Source: Actinomycetospora lutea
GTDB lineage: Bacteria > Actinomycetota > Actinomycetes > Mycobacteriales > Pseudonocardiaceae
Assembly (NCBI RefSeq): GCF_028737205.1
Contig: NZ_JAQZAL010000022.1
Coordinates: 1-64,000 of the forward strand
Reading direction: 5' to 3'
DNA: 64,000 nt
This document shows positions 8,254-17,323 of the stretch, piece by piece. The notes beneath the pieces are model-generated. The model had not been told where the DNA came from, did not search any database, and was given only the letters and a program-made list of their open reading frames with translations. The position numbers were made by a program, and so were the translations under genes. How positions within the stretch are numbered: the first letter of the stretch is position 1; each line of letters opens with the position of its first letter.

Positions 8254-9821
8254 GCGACCTCCTCGTCGCGGGCCGCGCCCGGGACGCTCTCGGTGACGAA
8301 GCCCTTGAACGAGATCGCCTCCTCGATGTCGGGCAGCTCCGGGCCCGCGGCGCCGCGGAGGTCGGCGACCGTCCACGCCACGCGCAGCGCGCGGTCGACC
8401 CCGCGGGCGGTCATCGCCCCGGAGCGCAGCTGGCGCTCGAGGACCTCGGCGGCCGGGCGGGGCAGGTGGCCGCGGCGGCGCAGCTCGGGGCCGGGCACCT
8501 CGGCGTTGGTGCGCCACCCGGCGTCGCGCCAGCGTTCGCGGGCGGCCGCCCGGGCGGCGAGCACCCGGGCCCGGACCGACTTGGTGTCCTCCGGGACCTC
8601 CTCGAGCGGCACCGACGAGGCGCCGTCCCACGACAGCGCCTCGACCGAGCTCAGGGTGACCTGGAGATCCACGCGGTCGAGCATCGGCCCGGACAGACGG
8701 TGGGTGTACCGGCGTTTCTCCTGGCCCGAGCAGGTGCAGTCGGTGGGCCGGGGCGGCGCGCACGGGCACGGGTTCGCGGCCATCACCAGCTGGAACCGCG
8801 CCGGGTAGCGCACCACCCCGTCGGTGCGGGCCAGCCGGACCTCGCCGTCCTCGAGGGGCGTGCGCAGCATCTCCAGCACGTGGGGACCGAACTCGTAGAT
8901 CTCGTCGAGGAAGAGCACCCCGCGGTGCGCGAGCGACACCGCACCCGGGCGGGCGAGCCCGCTGCCGCCCCCGACGAGCGCCGCCGACGACACCGAGTGG
9001 TGCGGGGCGACGAAGGGCGGCGCCGCCGGGAGCGCCTCCTGCGGGTCGAGCGCGCCCGCCAGCGACCGCACCGCGGCCACCTGGAGGGCCGAGTCGACGT
9101 CGAGATCGGGCAGCAGCCCGGTCATCCGCCGCGCCAGCATCGTCTTGCCCGAGCCCGGCGGGCCCACCATCAGCAGGTGGTGCCCCCCGGCGGCCGCGAC
9201 CTCCACCGCCCGCCGCGCCCCGAGCTGCCCGACGACGTCGGCGAGGTCCTCGCGCGGGCCGCCGCCCTGCTGGCGTGCTCCGCCGCGGACGGTGCGCAGC
9301 CGCGCGCGGTCGCCGCGCAGCCAGCCCAGCACGTCCGAGAGGTGCTCGGCACCGAGGACTTCGAGCCCGTCGACCAGCCCCGCCTCGACCGCGGCCGCCG
9401 CGGGCACCACGGCCTGCTCCACCCCGAGCCGACGGGCCGCGAGCAGCGCCGGGAGCACGCCCCGGACCCCGCGCACGCGCCCGTCGAGGGCCAGCTCGCC
9501 GAGCAGCACCACGCCGCGCAGCGCCGCGACCGGCACCGTCCGCGCCGCAGCGAGCACCGAGCAGGCCAGCGCGAGGTCGTACCCGCTGCCCTGCTTGGGC
9601 AACGTCGCCGGGGACAGGGCGAGCGTGATGCGCCGCGCCGGCCAGGTCTCCCCGCTGTTGACCACGGCGGCCCGCACCCGGTCGCGCGACTCCGCCAGCG
9701 CCGCGTCCGGCAGCCCCACCAGCGAGACCGCCGGCAGCCCCTGGCCGATATCGGCCTCGATCTCGACGACCTCGCCGTCGACCCCGCGCAGGCCGATGGC
9801 CCACGCACACGCGAGCGCCAC
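8250..9821 (-). CDS. comM: YifB/ComM-family Mg-chelatase-like AAA+ ATPase
   Basis: ComM is a hexameric helicase that helps branch migration during integration of foreign DNA. The N-terminal ChlI-like domain (GLPAVSLVGLPDAALAESRD) precedes an AAA+ domain with Walker A GPPGSGKTMLAR at about residue 220 and Walker B GVLFLDEIYEF. A CPC...CTC cysteine cluster follows, then the C-terminal lid (YTHRLSGPMLDRVDL). The GTG at 9821 comes right after the yraN stop with GAGGGGG upstream and gives 523 residues. It is translationally linked to both yraN and dprA. Confidence 0.94.
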   Translation of the reverse strand: MALACAWAIGLRGVDGEVVEIEADIGQGLPAVSLVGLPDAALAESRDRVRAAVVNSGETWPARRITLALSPATLPKQGSGYDLALACSVLAAARTVPVAALRGVVLLGELALDGRVRGVRGVLPALLAARRLGVEQAVVPAAAAVEAGLVDGLEVLGAEHLSDVLGWLRGDRARLRTVRGGARQQGGGPREDLADVVGQLGARRAVEVAAAGGHHLLMVGPPGSGKTMLARRMTGLLPDLDVDSALQVAAVRSLAGALDPQEALPAAPPFVAPHHSVSSAALVGGGSGLARPGAVSLAHRGVLFLDEIYEFGPHVLEMLRTPLEDGEVRLARTDGVVRYPARFQLVMAANPCPCAPPRPTDCTCSGQEKRRYTHRLSGPMLDRVDLQVTLSSVEALSWDGASSVPLEEVPEDTKSVRARVLAARAAARERWRDAGWRTNAEVPGPELRRRGHLPRPAAEVLERQLRSGAMTARGVDRALRVAWTVADLRGAAGPELPDIEEAISFKGFVTESVPGAARDEEVA

Positions 9822-9822
9822 G

Positions 9823-10224
9823 TCAGAACGCCCCCTCGTAGTGCTCGACCTGCGGCGCGGCACCGCGCGTGACGAGGACCGCGAGCACGTCGAACCGCAC
9901 CTCGGCGAAGCCCGACCCGCCGGCGGCGTGGCGTTCGGCGAGCCAGCGCTGGGCGAGCCGGCGGATGCGGGCCGCCTTGCCGCGGGTCACCGCCTCGGCG
10001 GGCAGGCCGAACCCGGTGCCCGAGCGCGTCTTGACCTCGGCGACGACGAGCCGGTCGCCCTCGGCGGCCACGAGGTCGAGCTCGCCCTCGCGGCAGCGCC
10101 AGTTGCGCTCGATCACCGTCAGCCCGCGGGCGGCGAGGTGCTCCGCGGCCACGTCCTCGCCCCGTCGACCGAGCGCTCGGCGGTCGGGTGGTGGCCCGTC
10201 GGTGACGGCGCGCGTGGTGGTCAT
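9823..10224 (-). CDS. UPF0102/YraN-family nuclease-like protein
   Basis: This 133-residue protein has the PD-(D/E)XK nuclease core typical of YraN: GRRGEDVAAEHLAARG, NWRCREGELDLVA and VVAEVKTR. The family role is not settled; it nearly always sits by comM, dprA or rnhB, which suggests DNA processing. The ATG at 10224 is clear. The next gene, comM, begins one base after its stop. Confidence 0.93.
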   Translation of the reverse strand: MTTTRAVTDGPPPDRRALGRRGEDVAAEHLAARGLTVIERNWRCREGELDLVAAEGDRLVVAEVKTRSGTGFGLPAEAVTRGKAARIRRLAQRWLAERHAAGGSGFAEVRFDVLAVLVTRGAAPQVEHYEGAF

Positions 10225-10387
10225 GGCCCGGCCCCCTCGTCCTCGCCGGGCGGTCCGGCGGCGGGATCGAGCGTGGCGGGCCGCGCCCGGCGAGCGGGAG
10301 CGTCGGCTCGGCGCCTGGGGACGACCGCCCGGGGTGGGGACGAACCGGTGCCGTGGTGCCGGCCGAGTCAGGCCGTGCGGAGCAGCG

Positions 10388-10708
10388 TCAGCCGCTGAAC
10401 GGGCCCTCGTCGAGCCGGAGGTCGGGCTTCTCCAGCTCCTCGACGTTGACGTCCTTGAACGTCACGACGCGCACGTTCTTGACGAAGCGGGCCGGGCGGT
10501 ACATGTCCCACACCCACGCGTCGGACATGGTGACCTCGAAGTAGACCTCGCCGTCGGCGTTGCGGACGGCGACGTCGACGGAGTTGGCCAGGTAGAACCG
10601 GCGCTCGGTCTCCACCACGTAGGAGAACTGCGAGACGATGTCGCGGTACTCGCGATAGAGCGAGAGCTCCATGTCGGTCTCGTACTTCTCGAGATCCTCC
10701 GCGCTCAT
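10388..10708 (-). CDS. Conserved actinobacterial protein, DUF2469
   Basis: The 106-residue product matches the actinobacterial DUF2469 family in length and character ([48 protein letters not shown]). Its function is unknown. It is linked to rnhB through an ATGA overlap with GGAGAGG upstream, and this rnhB-DUF2469-yraN order is conserved in actinomycetes. The 160 bases between it and yraN hold nothing I can identify. Confidence 0.9.
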   Translation of the reverse strand: MSAEDLEKYETDMELSLYREYRDIVSQFSYVVETERRFYLANSVDVAVRNADGEVYFEVTMSDAWVWDMYRPARFVKNVRVVTFKDVNVEELEKPDLRLDEGPFSG

Positions 10709-11685
10709 CGCGCCTCTCCCCCCTCACCCGCGACGTCCTCGACGTCCTCCATGTCCTCGGGCGCCACGAGCTCGTCGGCCTCCCCGCTCTCGGCGGACAC
10801 GTCGTCGACGGTCACCGCACCATTGTGGCGTACGCCCACCGGGAACCCGTCCGGGCTCCGGCCCCGGGCGGCGGCGGCGACGTTCACGAAGCTGAAGCGG
10901 TGCTCCGGGCACGGCCCGTGCTCGCGGAGCGCTGCGCCGTGGGTCGGCGTGCAGTAGCCCTTGTGGAGGTCGAAACGGTACTCCGGGTGCTTCTCGTGCA
11001 GCTCCGCCATCAGCCGGTCCCGGGTCACCTTCGCCAGCACCGAGGCGGCGGCCACACACGCCGCCGCGAGGTCACCCTTGGGCACGGCCAGCGAGGGCAC
11101 GCCGAACCCGCTGACCGGGAACCCGTCGGTGAGCACGTAGCCGGGGCGCACGTCGAGGCGCGCCACGGCGCGGCGCATGCCGTCGATGTTCGCGATGTGC
11201 ACCCCCCGGCGGTCGACCTCCGGCGGGTCGACGAGCACCACGCGGAAGTCCACGGCGCGGCGCTGGATGACCCGGAAGAACTCCTCGCGCTCCTCGCGGG
11301 TGAGCAGCTTGGAGTCGGTGAGGCCCTCGAACCGGCGCGCGTCGCCGGGGCGCAGGATGCAGGCCGCGACCGCCAGGGGTCCCGCGCAGGCCCCGCGCCC
11401 GGCCTCGTCGACACCGACCACCGGCCCGAGCCCGTGGCGCTCGAGTGCCGACTGCAGCGCCCAGCTCTCGGTGCTGCGCCGCACGATGGCGCGCGGCGGC
11501 TGGACGCCTGTGCGCGGCGGGAGCGGGCGGCGGCGGGCGGTCGGCCGTCCGCCCGGGCGGCCGGCGGCGCGCCGCCGGCCCGTGTCGTGACCCGTGTCGT
11601 GACCCGTGTCGTGACCCGTGTCGTGACCCGTGTCGTGACCGGAGCCGGAGGTCGAGCTCCGCTCCGCGGCGTCTCCTGTGGTCAC
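10705..11685 (-). CDS. rnhB: Ribonuclease HII with extended ends
   Basis: RNase HII cuts RNA in RNA-DNA hybrids and starts removal of single ribonucleotides from DNA. The catalytic carboxylates are in [19 protein letters not shown] and YVLTDGFPV; the core ends with HKGYCTPTH. The GTG at 11685 overlaps the lepB stop (GTGA) and gives 326 residues. That includes about 70 extra N-terminal residues with five Gly-His-Asp-Thr repeats, and an acidic C-terminal tail of about 35 residues. A start near the conserved core, around 11490, is the alternative and would leave the repeat untranslated. Confidence 0.92.
   Translation of the reverse strand: MTTGDAAERSSTSGSGHDTGHDTGHDTGHDTGHDTGRRRAAGRPGGRPTARRRPLPPRTGVQPPRAIVRRSTESWALQSALERHGLGPVVGVDEAGRGACAGPLAVAACILRPGDARRFEGLTDSKLLTREEREEFFRVIQRRAVDFRVVLVDPPEVDRRGVHIANIDGMRRAVARLDVRPGYVLTDGFPVSGFGVPSLAVPKGDLAAACVAAASVLAKVTRDRLMAELHEKHPEYRFDLHKGYCTPTHGAALREHGPCPEHRFSFVNVAAAARGRSPDGFPVGVRHNGAVTVDDVSAESGEADELVAPEDMEDVEDVAGEGGEAR
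11581..11640. repeat. 12-bp tandem repeat at the 5' end of rnhB
   Basis: Five perfect head-to-tail copies of cgtgtcgtgacc. In the rnhB frame on the minus strand each unit encodes Gly-His-Asp-Thr. The unit is a multiple of three, so copy-number change would keep the frame. Confidence 0.95.
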
Positions 11686-13529
11686 CGGCCGGAGCGAGGA
11701 GGCTCGTCGGGACCGGACGACCACCCGCCGTGCGCGGTCCACCGCTGCCGCAGCCGGCGGGTCACCACCACGAGGGGCACCGCGCCGAGGGCACCGGCCG
11801 CGAGCGGGGCCCCCGAGGTCCACACGGGCGCGCCGAGGGCCGAGGGCCGGGCCTGGGGGTCGGTGTCGGGCACGCCGCCCCACCGGCCGACGGGCAGCAC
11901 GATCACGCGTGCCTTGCCGATGACGTCGGTGACCCCGATGGGGCCGTGGACGCGGGCGTCCGCGGAGTTGTTGCGGTTGTCGCCCATCACCCACAGCTGG
12001 CCCTCGGGCACGCGCACCGGCGCGAAGTCCGCCTGGGTGCGGCCCAGGTTGGGCTGGTAGTAGATGTAGGGCTCGGTGAGGGGCCGGCCGTCGACCGTGA
12101 CGCGGTTCTGCGCGTCGCAGCACGCGACGGTCTGCCCGCCGACGGCGATGACGCGCTTGACGAAGTCCTTCTCGTTGGGCGGCGCCAGGCCGACCAGCGA
12201 CAGCCCGCTCTGCAGGCCCCGGACCAGCACGTTCCCCGACGGCTGCTCGCCCGCGACCTCGCCGTTGTCGCCCCAGGTCGGCGGGCCGCGGAAGACGACG
12301 ACGTCGCCGGGCGCGGGGTCGGAGAACCGGTAGGTGATCTTGTCGACGGCGACGCGGTCGTTGGCGCAGCCGTTGCAGCCGTGCAGCGTCCGCTCCATCG
12401 ACGCCGACGGGATGACGTAGATGCGCGCCAGGAACGTCTGGATGACGAACGTCAGGACCACGGCGACGACGATGAGCAGCGGGAGCTCGCGCCAGAACGA
12501 GCCCTTCTTCTTCGTCTTGCCCTTCCCGGCCTTGCCGCCGCCGCTGCCGCGACGCCCGGCGCGACCGGCGTCGCCGGCGTCGGCGTCGTCCTCGGGGGCC
12601 TCCTCGTCGCGCCCGGGTCCGAGCCCGGCGCGGCGGTGCCGTCCCGGCCCCGCGCCGGCGCCACCGGTGAGGGCCGTGGTGCTGGTCGACGAGCCCTCGT
12701 CCCGGGGGCGCGGGGCCCGCGAGGCGAACCCGTCGGAACCCGCCAGGCCCCCCTCGACGGGGGTGGGTGCCGGAGCGTCCTCGGCCGCCGCGGACGAGGA
12801 CGTGCCGGCCGCGGCGCCGTTCGGGCCCGAGGTGGGGCCGGACGTCCGGGGCGGCGGCGGTGCCGCGGGTCCGGGAGGGGGTCCGGCGGGCCCGGGGCCC
12901 TGCGGCGGCACCGGAGGGGACACCGGAGGGGCCACCGGAGGGGACACGGGCCGGCCGGGGTGCCCGTTGGCCTGCGGAGGGGGCGGCCCGACCGGACGGC
13001 CGTCGGGTTGCGGGGCGCCGTGCGGCGCCGGCGGCGGCGTGGCTCCCCACGCCGGCCCGCGGGGTCCGCCGGGCGGCGGGCCCGCCTGGCTGTGCGGGCC
13101 GGGCCCGCCGTGGCCGTTGTGCCCGCCCGCGGGGTCTCCGTAGCCGTTCGACGACGCGGGCAGCGGTCCGGGGCCGGCGAGGCCGCGGCCTACGTCGCCG
13201 TACCCGTCCCCGTCGCGCAGGGGGTCACGGGGGTCCGGTCGGTGGCCGTTGCTGTACCCGCCGACGTCGCCGTACCCGCCGACGTCGCCGTACGCGGCGT
13301 CGCCGCCGGCGGGGCGGTCGGAGCCGCTCCAGCCCGACGAGCCGTACGGCGCCGACCCGCCGAGGCCGGGCGCGGGGACGTCGCCGTAGGGATCGGCGAG
13401 GTGCTCGTCGTCGTCCGGGCGGGCGTGCGCCCCCCGTCCGCCCCAGGCGTCGGACGCGTCCGTACGAGTCGTCTCGCCGCCCGTTCCGTGGTTCCGGAAC
13501 GGGGGCCCGCCTGGCTCCTGGGGACGCAC
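11682..13529 (-). CDS. lepB: Signal peptidase I with very long Pro/Gly-rich N-terminus
   Basis: LepB cleaves signal peptides from exported proteins. The membrane anchor ([21 protein letters not shown]), the serine nucleophile in [10 protein letters not shown], the general-base lysine in [12 protein letters not shown] and the [12 protein letters not shown] box are all present, and a second hydrophobic stretch lies near the C-terminus. About 340 residues rich in Pro, Gly, Tyr and Asp precede the anchor, making 615 residues, roughly twice the usual size. The start at 13529 has no ribosome binding site but a -10 hexamer 7 bases upstream, which suits leaderless translation. I see one signal peptidase here; Streptomyces has several at this locus. 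Confidence 0.93.
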   Translation of the reverse strand: MRPQEPGGPPFRNHGTGGETTRTDASDAWGGRGAHARPDDDEHLADPYGDVPAPGLGGSAPYGSSGWSGSDRPAGGDAAYGDVGGYGDVGGYSNGHRPDPRDPLRDGDGYGDVGRGLAGPGPLPASSNGYGDPAGGHNGHGGPGPHSQAGPPPGGPRGPAWGATPPPAPHGAPQPDGRPVGPPPPQANGHPGRPVSPPVAPPVSPPVPPQGPGPAGPPPGPAAPPPPRTSGPTSGPNGAAAGTSSSAAAEDAPAPTPVEGGLAGSDGFASRAPRPRDEGSSTSTTALTGGAGAGPGRHRRAGLGPGRDEEAPEDDADAGDAGRAGRRGSGGGKAGKGKTKKKGSFWRELPLLIVVAVVLTFVIQTFLARIYVIPSASMERTLHGCNGCANDRVAVDKITYRFSDPAPGDVVVFRGPPTWGDNGEVAGEQPSGNVLVRGLQSGLSLVGLAPPNEKDFVKRVIAVGGQTVACCDAQNRVTVDGRPLTEPYIYYQPNLGRTQADFAPVRVPEGQLWVMGDNRNNSADARVHGPIGVTDVIGKARVIVLPVGRWGGVPDTDPQARPSALGAPVWTSGAPLAAGALGAVPLVVVTRRLRQRWTAHGGWSSGPDEPPRSGR

Positions 13530-13536
13530 GCGTGAC

Positions 13537-13542
13537 AGGTTA
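13537..13542 (-). promoter_or_regulatory. Likely leaderless promoter of lepB (-10 TAACCT)
   Basis: TAACCT on the minus strand is followed by exactly 7 bases and the GTG start of lepB. Actinomycete -10 elements read TANNNT and initiate 6-8 bases downstream, so the transcript would begin at the start codon. No Shine-Dalgarno sequence competes with this reading. Confidence 0.6.
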
Positions 13543-13562
13543 GGAGACCGGGTCGCGTCGGC

Positions 13563-13922
13563 TCAGGAAGCCGGCGTGGTCTCGCGCTTCTCGCGGATCT
13601 TCGCGGCCTTGCCGCGGCGCTCACGGAGGTAGTACAGCTTCGCGCGGCGGACGTCACCGCGGGTGACGACCTCGATGTGGTCGATGTTCGGCGAGTGCAC
13701 CGGGAAGGTGCGCTCCACCCCGACGCCGAAGGAGACCTTGCGGACGGTGAACGTCTCGCGCAGGCCGCCACCGTGGCGACGGATGACGACACCCTGGAAG
13801 ACCTGTACACGAGAGCGTGAACCCTCGATGACCCGGACGTGCACCTTCACGGTGTCCCCGGCACGGAAGTCGGGGATGTCGGAGCGCAGCGACTTGGCGT
13901 CGAGCTCGTCCAGGGCGTTCAT
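13563..13922 (-). CDS. rplS: 50S ribosomal protein L19
   Basis: This 119-residue protein lies at the 30S-50S interface. Family motifs: [29 protein letters not shown] and the [18 protein letters not shown] tail. The ATG at 13922 has GAGGA upstream. It follows trmD with about 100 bases between, in the usual rpsP-rimM-trmD-rplS order. Confidence 0.97.
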   Translation of the reverse strand: MNALDELDAKSLRSDIPDFRAGDTVKVHVRVIEGSRSRVQVFQGVVIRRHGGGLRETFTVRKVSFGVGVERTFPVHSPNIDHIEVVTRGDVRRAKLYYLRERRGKAAKIREKRETTPAS

Positions 13923-14021
13923 CGTCAGCGTCCTCGCGGTCTCACGGCCCCGGTGCCAGGGCCCGCGCGCGGGTGACCTGGCCTGCCGAGGAGAAGCGGT
14001 TCTCGGGCGGCGGGACGGCGC

Positions 14022-14870
14022 TCACCGACCCTGATCGGGTCGTCCGCCGTCCGCGGCAACCTCCCCAGTCTGCCATGCCGCCGCGCGGGGTCCGGGGGCC
14101 GGGTCGTACCCGCAGGCCGCGAGCACCTCGCGGTCGCGGGCGTCGAAGGCGTCGGCGCCGTGCCGGGCGACGAGCGCGTCGAGCAGGTCGGGGCGCACGG
14201 CGGCGGTGCGCTCCAGCGAGCGGTCGCGGCGCCACCGCTCGACGAGGGCGTGGTTGCCGCCGCGCAGGACCTCGGGCACCTCGAGGTCACGCCACTGCTC
14301 GGGGCGCGTGTACGCCGGAGCCTCGAGGAGACCCCCGGTACCGTCCGCGAAGCTGTCCAGCTCCGCCGACGCCGGGTTGCCGAGCACGCCCGGGACCAGC
14401 CGCGACACCGCCTCGACGACGACGAGGGCGGCGACCTCCCCGCCCGCGAGCACGTAGTCGCCCAGCGAGACCTCCTCGACCGGCATCCGGCGGCGGGCGT
14501 CGGACAGCACGCGGGCGTCGATGCCCTCGTAGCGCCCGCAGGCGAGCACCAGCCACGGCTCGGCCGCCCAGCCCGCCGCCCGGCGCTGGGTCAGCGGCGC
14601 GCCCGCCGGGGACGGCACGAGCAGGCGGGGCGCGCCCTCCCCGGACCCGGCGACCTCGTCGAGCGCGGCACCCCACACCGGCGCGGTCATGAGCATCCCG
14701 GGGCCGCCGCCGTAGGGCGAGTCGTCGACCGCCTTGTGCACGCCCGAGGCCCACCGGCGCAGGTCGTGCACGCGGACGTCGAGCAGGCCGGCCCGCCGCG
14801 CCCGGCCGACGAGGGCCTCGTCGAGCGGGGCGAGGTAGCCCGGGAAGATCGTGACGACGTCGATGCGCAT
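14022..14870 (-). CDS. trmD: tRNA (guanine-N1)-methyltransferase
   Basis: TrmD methylates G37 next to the anticodon and prevents +1 frameshifting. The deep-knot SPOUT fold is plain: MRIDVVTIFPGYL at the start, DDSPYGGGPGMLM, LACGRYEGIDARV, and EEVSLGDYVLAGGE, which binds S-adenosylmethionine. The ATG at 14870 gives 282 residues, somewhat longer than average through a C-terminal extension. In this genome rimM and trmD are separated by an inserted mgtC gene and an ABC remnant. Confidence 0.96.
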   Translation of the reverse strand: MRIDVVTIFPGYLAPLDEALVGRARRAGLLDVRVHDLRRWASGVHKAVDDSPYGGGPGMLMTAPVWGAALDEVAGSGEGAPRLLVPSPAGAPLTQRRAAGWAAEPWLVLACGRYEGIDARVLSDARRRMPVEEVSLGDYVLAGGEVAALVVVEAVSRLVPGVLGNPASAELDSFADGTGGLLEAPAYTRPEQWRDLEVPEVLRGGNHALVERWRRDRSLERTAAVRPDLLDALVARHGADAFDARDREVLAACGYDPAPGPRAAAWQTGEVAADGGRPDQGR

Positions 14871-14915
14871 CGGGCACGATCCTGCCCCTGGCACGAGCCG
14901 AGGAGGTGGCGAGGG

Positions 14916-15644
14916 GTGGAGCAGTTCCTGTCCTACCCGCAGGAGTGGCGCCTGCTCGCGCCGCTCGCGCTCGCGGTGGTCCTCTGCACGCTGATCGGCC
15001 TCGAGCGCGAGCTGGCGGCCAAGAGCGCGGGCCTGCGCACGCACACGCTGGTCGGCGTGGGGGCGGCGGCGTTCATGCTGATCTCGAAGTACGGGTTCAA
15101 CGACCTGCTGTCGTCCCCGGACATCTCGCTGGACCCGTCGCGGGTGGCCGCACAGATCGTCTCGGGCATCGGGTTCATCGGCGGCGGTCTGATCTTCGTC
15201 CGCCGGGACGCGGTCCGCGGGCTGACGACGGCGGCCACGGTCTGGACCGCGGCCGCGGTGGGGACCGCGTGCGGCGCCGGGCTGCCGCTGCTCACCATCG
15301 GCGGCACGGTCGTCCACTACCTCGTGACCCGGGGCTACCGGCCGCTGGCCCGCCTGGTCACCCGCGCCTCGGGCGCGCCCCGCGACCTGCACCTCTCCTA
15401 CACCGACGGGCGCGGGGTGCTGCGCCGCGTGCTCTCGATCTGCACCGAGCGCGGGTTCGCCGTCGCCGGCATGCACGTCGACCGGGAGGACGCGACCGAC
15501 GGCGCCGGGGGCACCGAGGGCGGCACCCGCGTCGCGACGGTGACGCTGTCGCTGACCGGGCGCGGGCCGCTCGCGCCGCTGTCCGGGGAGCTCTCCGAGC
15601 TGCCCGGCGTGCTGGCGGTCCGGGTACCGGCCGAGGAGGAGTAG
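14916..15644 (+). CDS. MgtC/SapB-family membrane protein
   Basis: The 242-residue product has four or so membrane segments with the MgtC hallmarks LIGLERELAAKSAGLRTHTLVG and SGIGFIGGGLIF, then a cytoplasmic C-terminal domain of ACT-like character. MgtC proteins modulate Mg-stress responses and F-type ATP synthase in pathogens; the role in soil actinomycetes is unclear. The GTG start has a perfect AGGAGG 9 bases upstream. It is inserted, in opposite orientation, between trmD and rimM. Confidence 0.88.
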   Translation: MEQFLSYPQEWRLLAPLALAVVLCTLIGLERELAAKSAGLRTHTLVGVGAAAFMLISKYGFNDLLSSPDISLDPSRVAAQIVSGIGFIGGGLIFVRRDAVRGLTTAATVWTAAAVGTACGAGLPLLTIGGTVVHYLVTRGYRPLARLVTRASGAPRDLHLSYTDGRGVLRRVLSICTERGFAVAGMHVDREDATDGAGGTEGGTRVATVTLSLTGRGPLAPLSGELSELPGVLAVRVPAEEE

Positions 15645-15670
15645 CTCACCCGGCATCCGCGTCGGCGCGC

Positions 15671-16044
15671 CCCTGCGTCGCGGTGGAGCCCGCGCGCCAC
15701 CGCCATCCGCTGCCACTACTGGCCCCCGGAGAGGTCCCGCCCGCCCTGGAAGGCGCGGGAGAGCCGCGGGAGAGCACGGTGGCGCGGCCGCGGGGCAGGT
15801 CGTCGACGACCTCCGCCGCCCCCGAGCGCCCGAGGGCGTCGAGGTAGGCCCGCTCGTCGGGGTCGTCGCGGTGCAGGCGCCCGATGGTCACGGTGTCGTC
15901 GGCGCGCAGCGGCCACGGCACGGGGTCCTGCGCGACGAGCGCGAGGTGCTCGAGGGCGGCCGCGGAGTCGGTCTCGCGCAGGTCCTGCCCGTTCCACCGC
16001 ACCCGGCCGGCGGTGGGCAGGTCGAGCCCGACGAGCACCGTCAC
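15671..16044 (-). pseudogene. Decayed ABC-transporter ATPase fragment
   Basis: The minus strand encodes the middle of an ABC exporter ATPase: PTAGRVRWNGQDL, the Q-loop ALVAQDPVPWPLRADDTV, and VVDDLPRGRATVLSRG. The frame then shifts, and GGRDLSGGQ continues in another frame, hits an in-frame TAG (15718-15716) and goes on as WQRMAVARGLHRDA. A perfect 11-bp tandem duplication (15754-15775) lies exactly at the shift. Walker A is missing because the fragment starts just after it, four bases from the rimM stop, and Walker B is missing too. This is a remnant, not a 132-residue gene. Confidence 0.88.
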
Positions 16045-16047
16045 CGG

Positions 16048-16584
16048 TCAGTCTGCGGGGTCGAGCAGGCCTTCCGGCGGATCGAGCACGAGACGCCCGC
16101 CCGCCACGTCGACCTCGGGGACGATCGCGGCGACGAAGGGCACGAGGAGCTCGCCGCCCTCGGCGCGCTCGACGGCGAGCAGCTCGCCGCCCGCGCCGTG
16201 CAGCACGGCGGTCACCGTGCCGACGGTCGTCCCGTCGGTGAGCACGGCGGTGAGCCCCTCGAGCTGGTGGTCGTGGAACTCGTCGGGGTCCTCGGGCGCC
16301 TCGGCGAGCGCGGGCGCGGTGAGCTCGGCGGTGCGCAGCGCCTCGGCCGCGTCGCGGTCGCCGACCTCCTCGACGGTGACGAGCAGGCGGTCGCCGTGGC
16401 GACGCACGGCGGCGACGGTCAGCGACCCGGTCCCGGGGACACGTCGGCCCCGCACCGACAGCACCGCACCCGGGGCGAACCGGGTGTCGACGTTGTCGGT
16501 GCGGGGCTCGACGACGAGCTCGCCGCGCAGGCCGTGGGCCCTCACGACCCGGCCGACGACACGCTCGTCGGACGGAGTGCTCAC
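16048..16584 (-). CDS. rimM: Ribosome maturation factor RimM
   Basis: RimM binds S19 and helps the 30S head mature. Family features: VVGRVVRAHGLRGELVVEP at the N-terminus and the PRC-barrel half with VPFVAAIVPEVDVAGGRLVLDPPEGLL. The GTG at 16584 lies 7 bases after the khpA stop with GAGGA upstream and gives 178 residues; an open frame extends further into khpA but is less likely. Confidence 0.95.
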   Translation of the reverse strand: MSTPSDERVVGRVVRAHGLRGELVVEPRTDNVDTRFAPGAVLSVRGRRVPGTGSLTVAAVRRHGDRLLVTVEEVGDRDAAEALRTAELTAPALAEAPEDPDEFHDHQLEGLTAVLTDGTTVGTVTAVLHGAGGELLAVERAEGGELLVPFVAAIVPEVDVAGGRLVLDPPEGLLDPAD

Positions 16585-16591
16585 CGCGTCC

Positions 16592-16831
16592 TCAGCGGTC
16601 GGTGTCGACGACGTCGACACGCACGCCGCGACCGCCGATGCCGCCCACGACGGTGCGCAGGGCGGTGGCGGTCCGGCCGTTGCGACCGATCACCTTGCCG
16701 AGGTCGTCGGGGTGGACCCGGACCTCGAGGGTGCGGCCGCGGCGGTTGGTGACGAGGTCGACCGCGACCTCGTCGGGGTGGGCGACGATGCCGCGCACGA
16801 GGTGCTCGAGCGCCTCGGCGAGCTCGCTCAC
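16592..16831 (-). CDS. khpA: KH-domain RNA-binding protein KhpA
   Basis: A single KH domain of 79 residues with the GxxG loop as GRNG ([18 protein letters not shown]). KhpA-type proteins bind RNA, often with KhpB, and affect cell shape and small-RNA stability in Gram-positives. It starts with GTG in a GTGA overlap with rpsP and is the invariant partner between rpsP and rimM. Confidence 0.95.
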   Translation of the reverse strand: MSELAEALEHLVRGIVAHPDEVAVDLVTNRRGRTLEVRVHPDDLGKVIGRNGRTATALRTVVGGIGGRGVRVDVVDTDR

Positions 16832-17184
16832 TCGGCCGAGCCGGAAACCTTGGCCAGCTCCTCGTTGAAGCGGGCCTGCTTGTCGACCTTCTCCGGCTGC
16901 GGCTGGAGCTTGCCCTCGGCGCCCGGGAGGCCCTTGAACTTCTGCCAGTCGCCGGTGACCTTGAGCAGGCTGTGCACCGGCTCGGTCGGGATGGCGCCGA
17001 CGCCCAGCCAGTACTGCGCGCGCTCCGAGTTGATCTTGATGTCGCTCGGCTGGCTCTTGGGGTGGTACTCGCCGATCTGCTCGATGACGCGACCGTCACG
17101 GCGGTTCTTGGCGTCCGCGACCACGATGCGGTAGTGGGGCTCGCGGATCTTGCCTATGCGGGCCAGCTTGATCTTGACAGCCAC
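16828..17184 (-). CDS. rpsP: 30S ribosomal protein S16
   Basis: The 118-residue product begins [24 protein letters not shown] and shows [14 protein letters not shown] and [13 protein letters not shown], all S16 signatures. The tail beyond residue 85 is the charged extension typical of actinomycetes. The GTG start has GAGGAG about 12 bases upstream. The 139 bases before it hold a small dyad (CTGGC...GCCAG, 17300-17315) of unknown meaning and no clear promoter. Confidence 0.97.
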   Translation of the reverse strand: MAVKIKLARIGKIREPHYRIVVADAKNRRDGRVIEQIGEYHPKSQPSDIKINSERAQYWLGVGAIPTEPVHSLLKVTGDWQKFKGLPGAEGKLQPQPEKVDKQARFNEELAKVSGSAE

Positions 17185-17323
17185 TGCTCGGAGATGCTCC
17201 TCGGTCGATGGTGCTCGGGGCCGCCCGGCCGGGGGTGGTCCCCGGGGACGGCGTGCCCGCTCGTGCGCGGTCGCGCCCGCCGGTGGCGGACACGATGACC
17301 TGGCGATTGTGCCAGACCGCCCC

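Noticed and set aside
7030-9810. A single 926-codon minus-strand frame
   Set aside because: Only its second part is protein-like (DprA). The first part is the wrong frame of comM; the GTGA at 8250-8253 marks the real start.
15646-16044. A 132-residue ABC protein gene
   Set aside because: It lacks Walker A and B, carries a frameshift and a stop in the signature region, and is therefore treated as a pseudogene.
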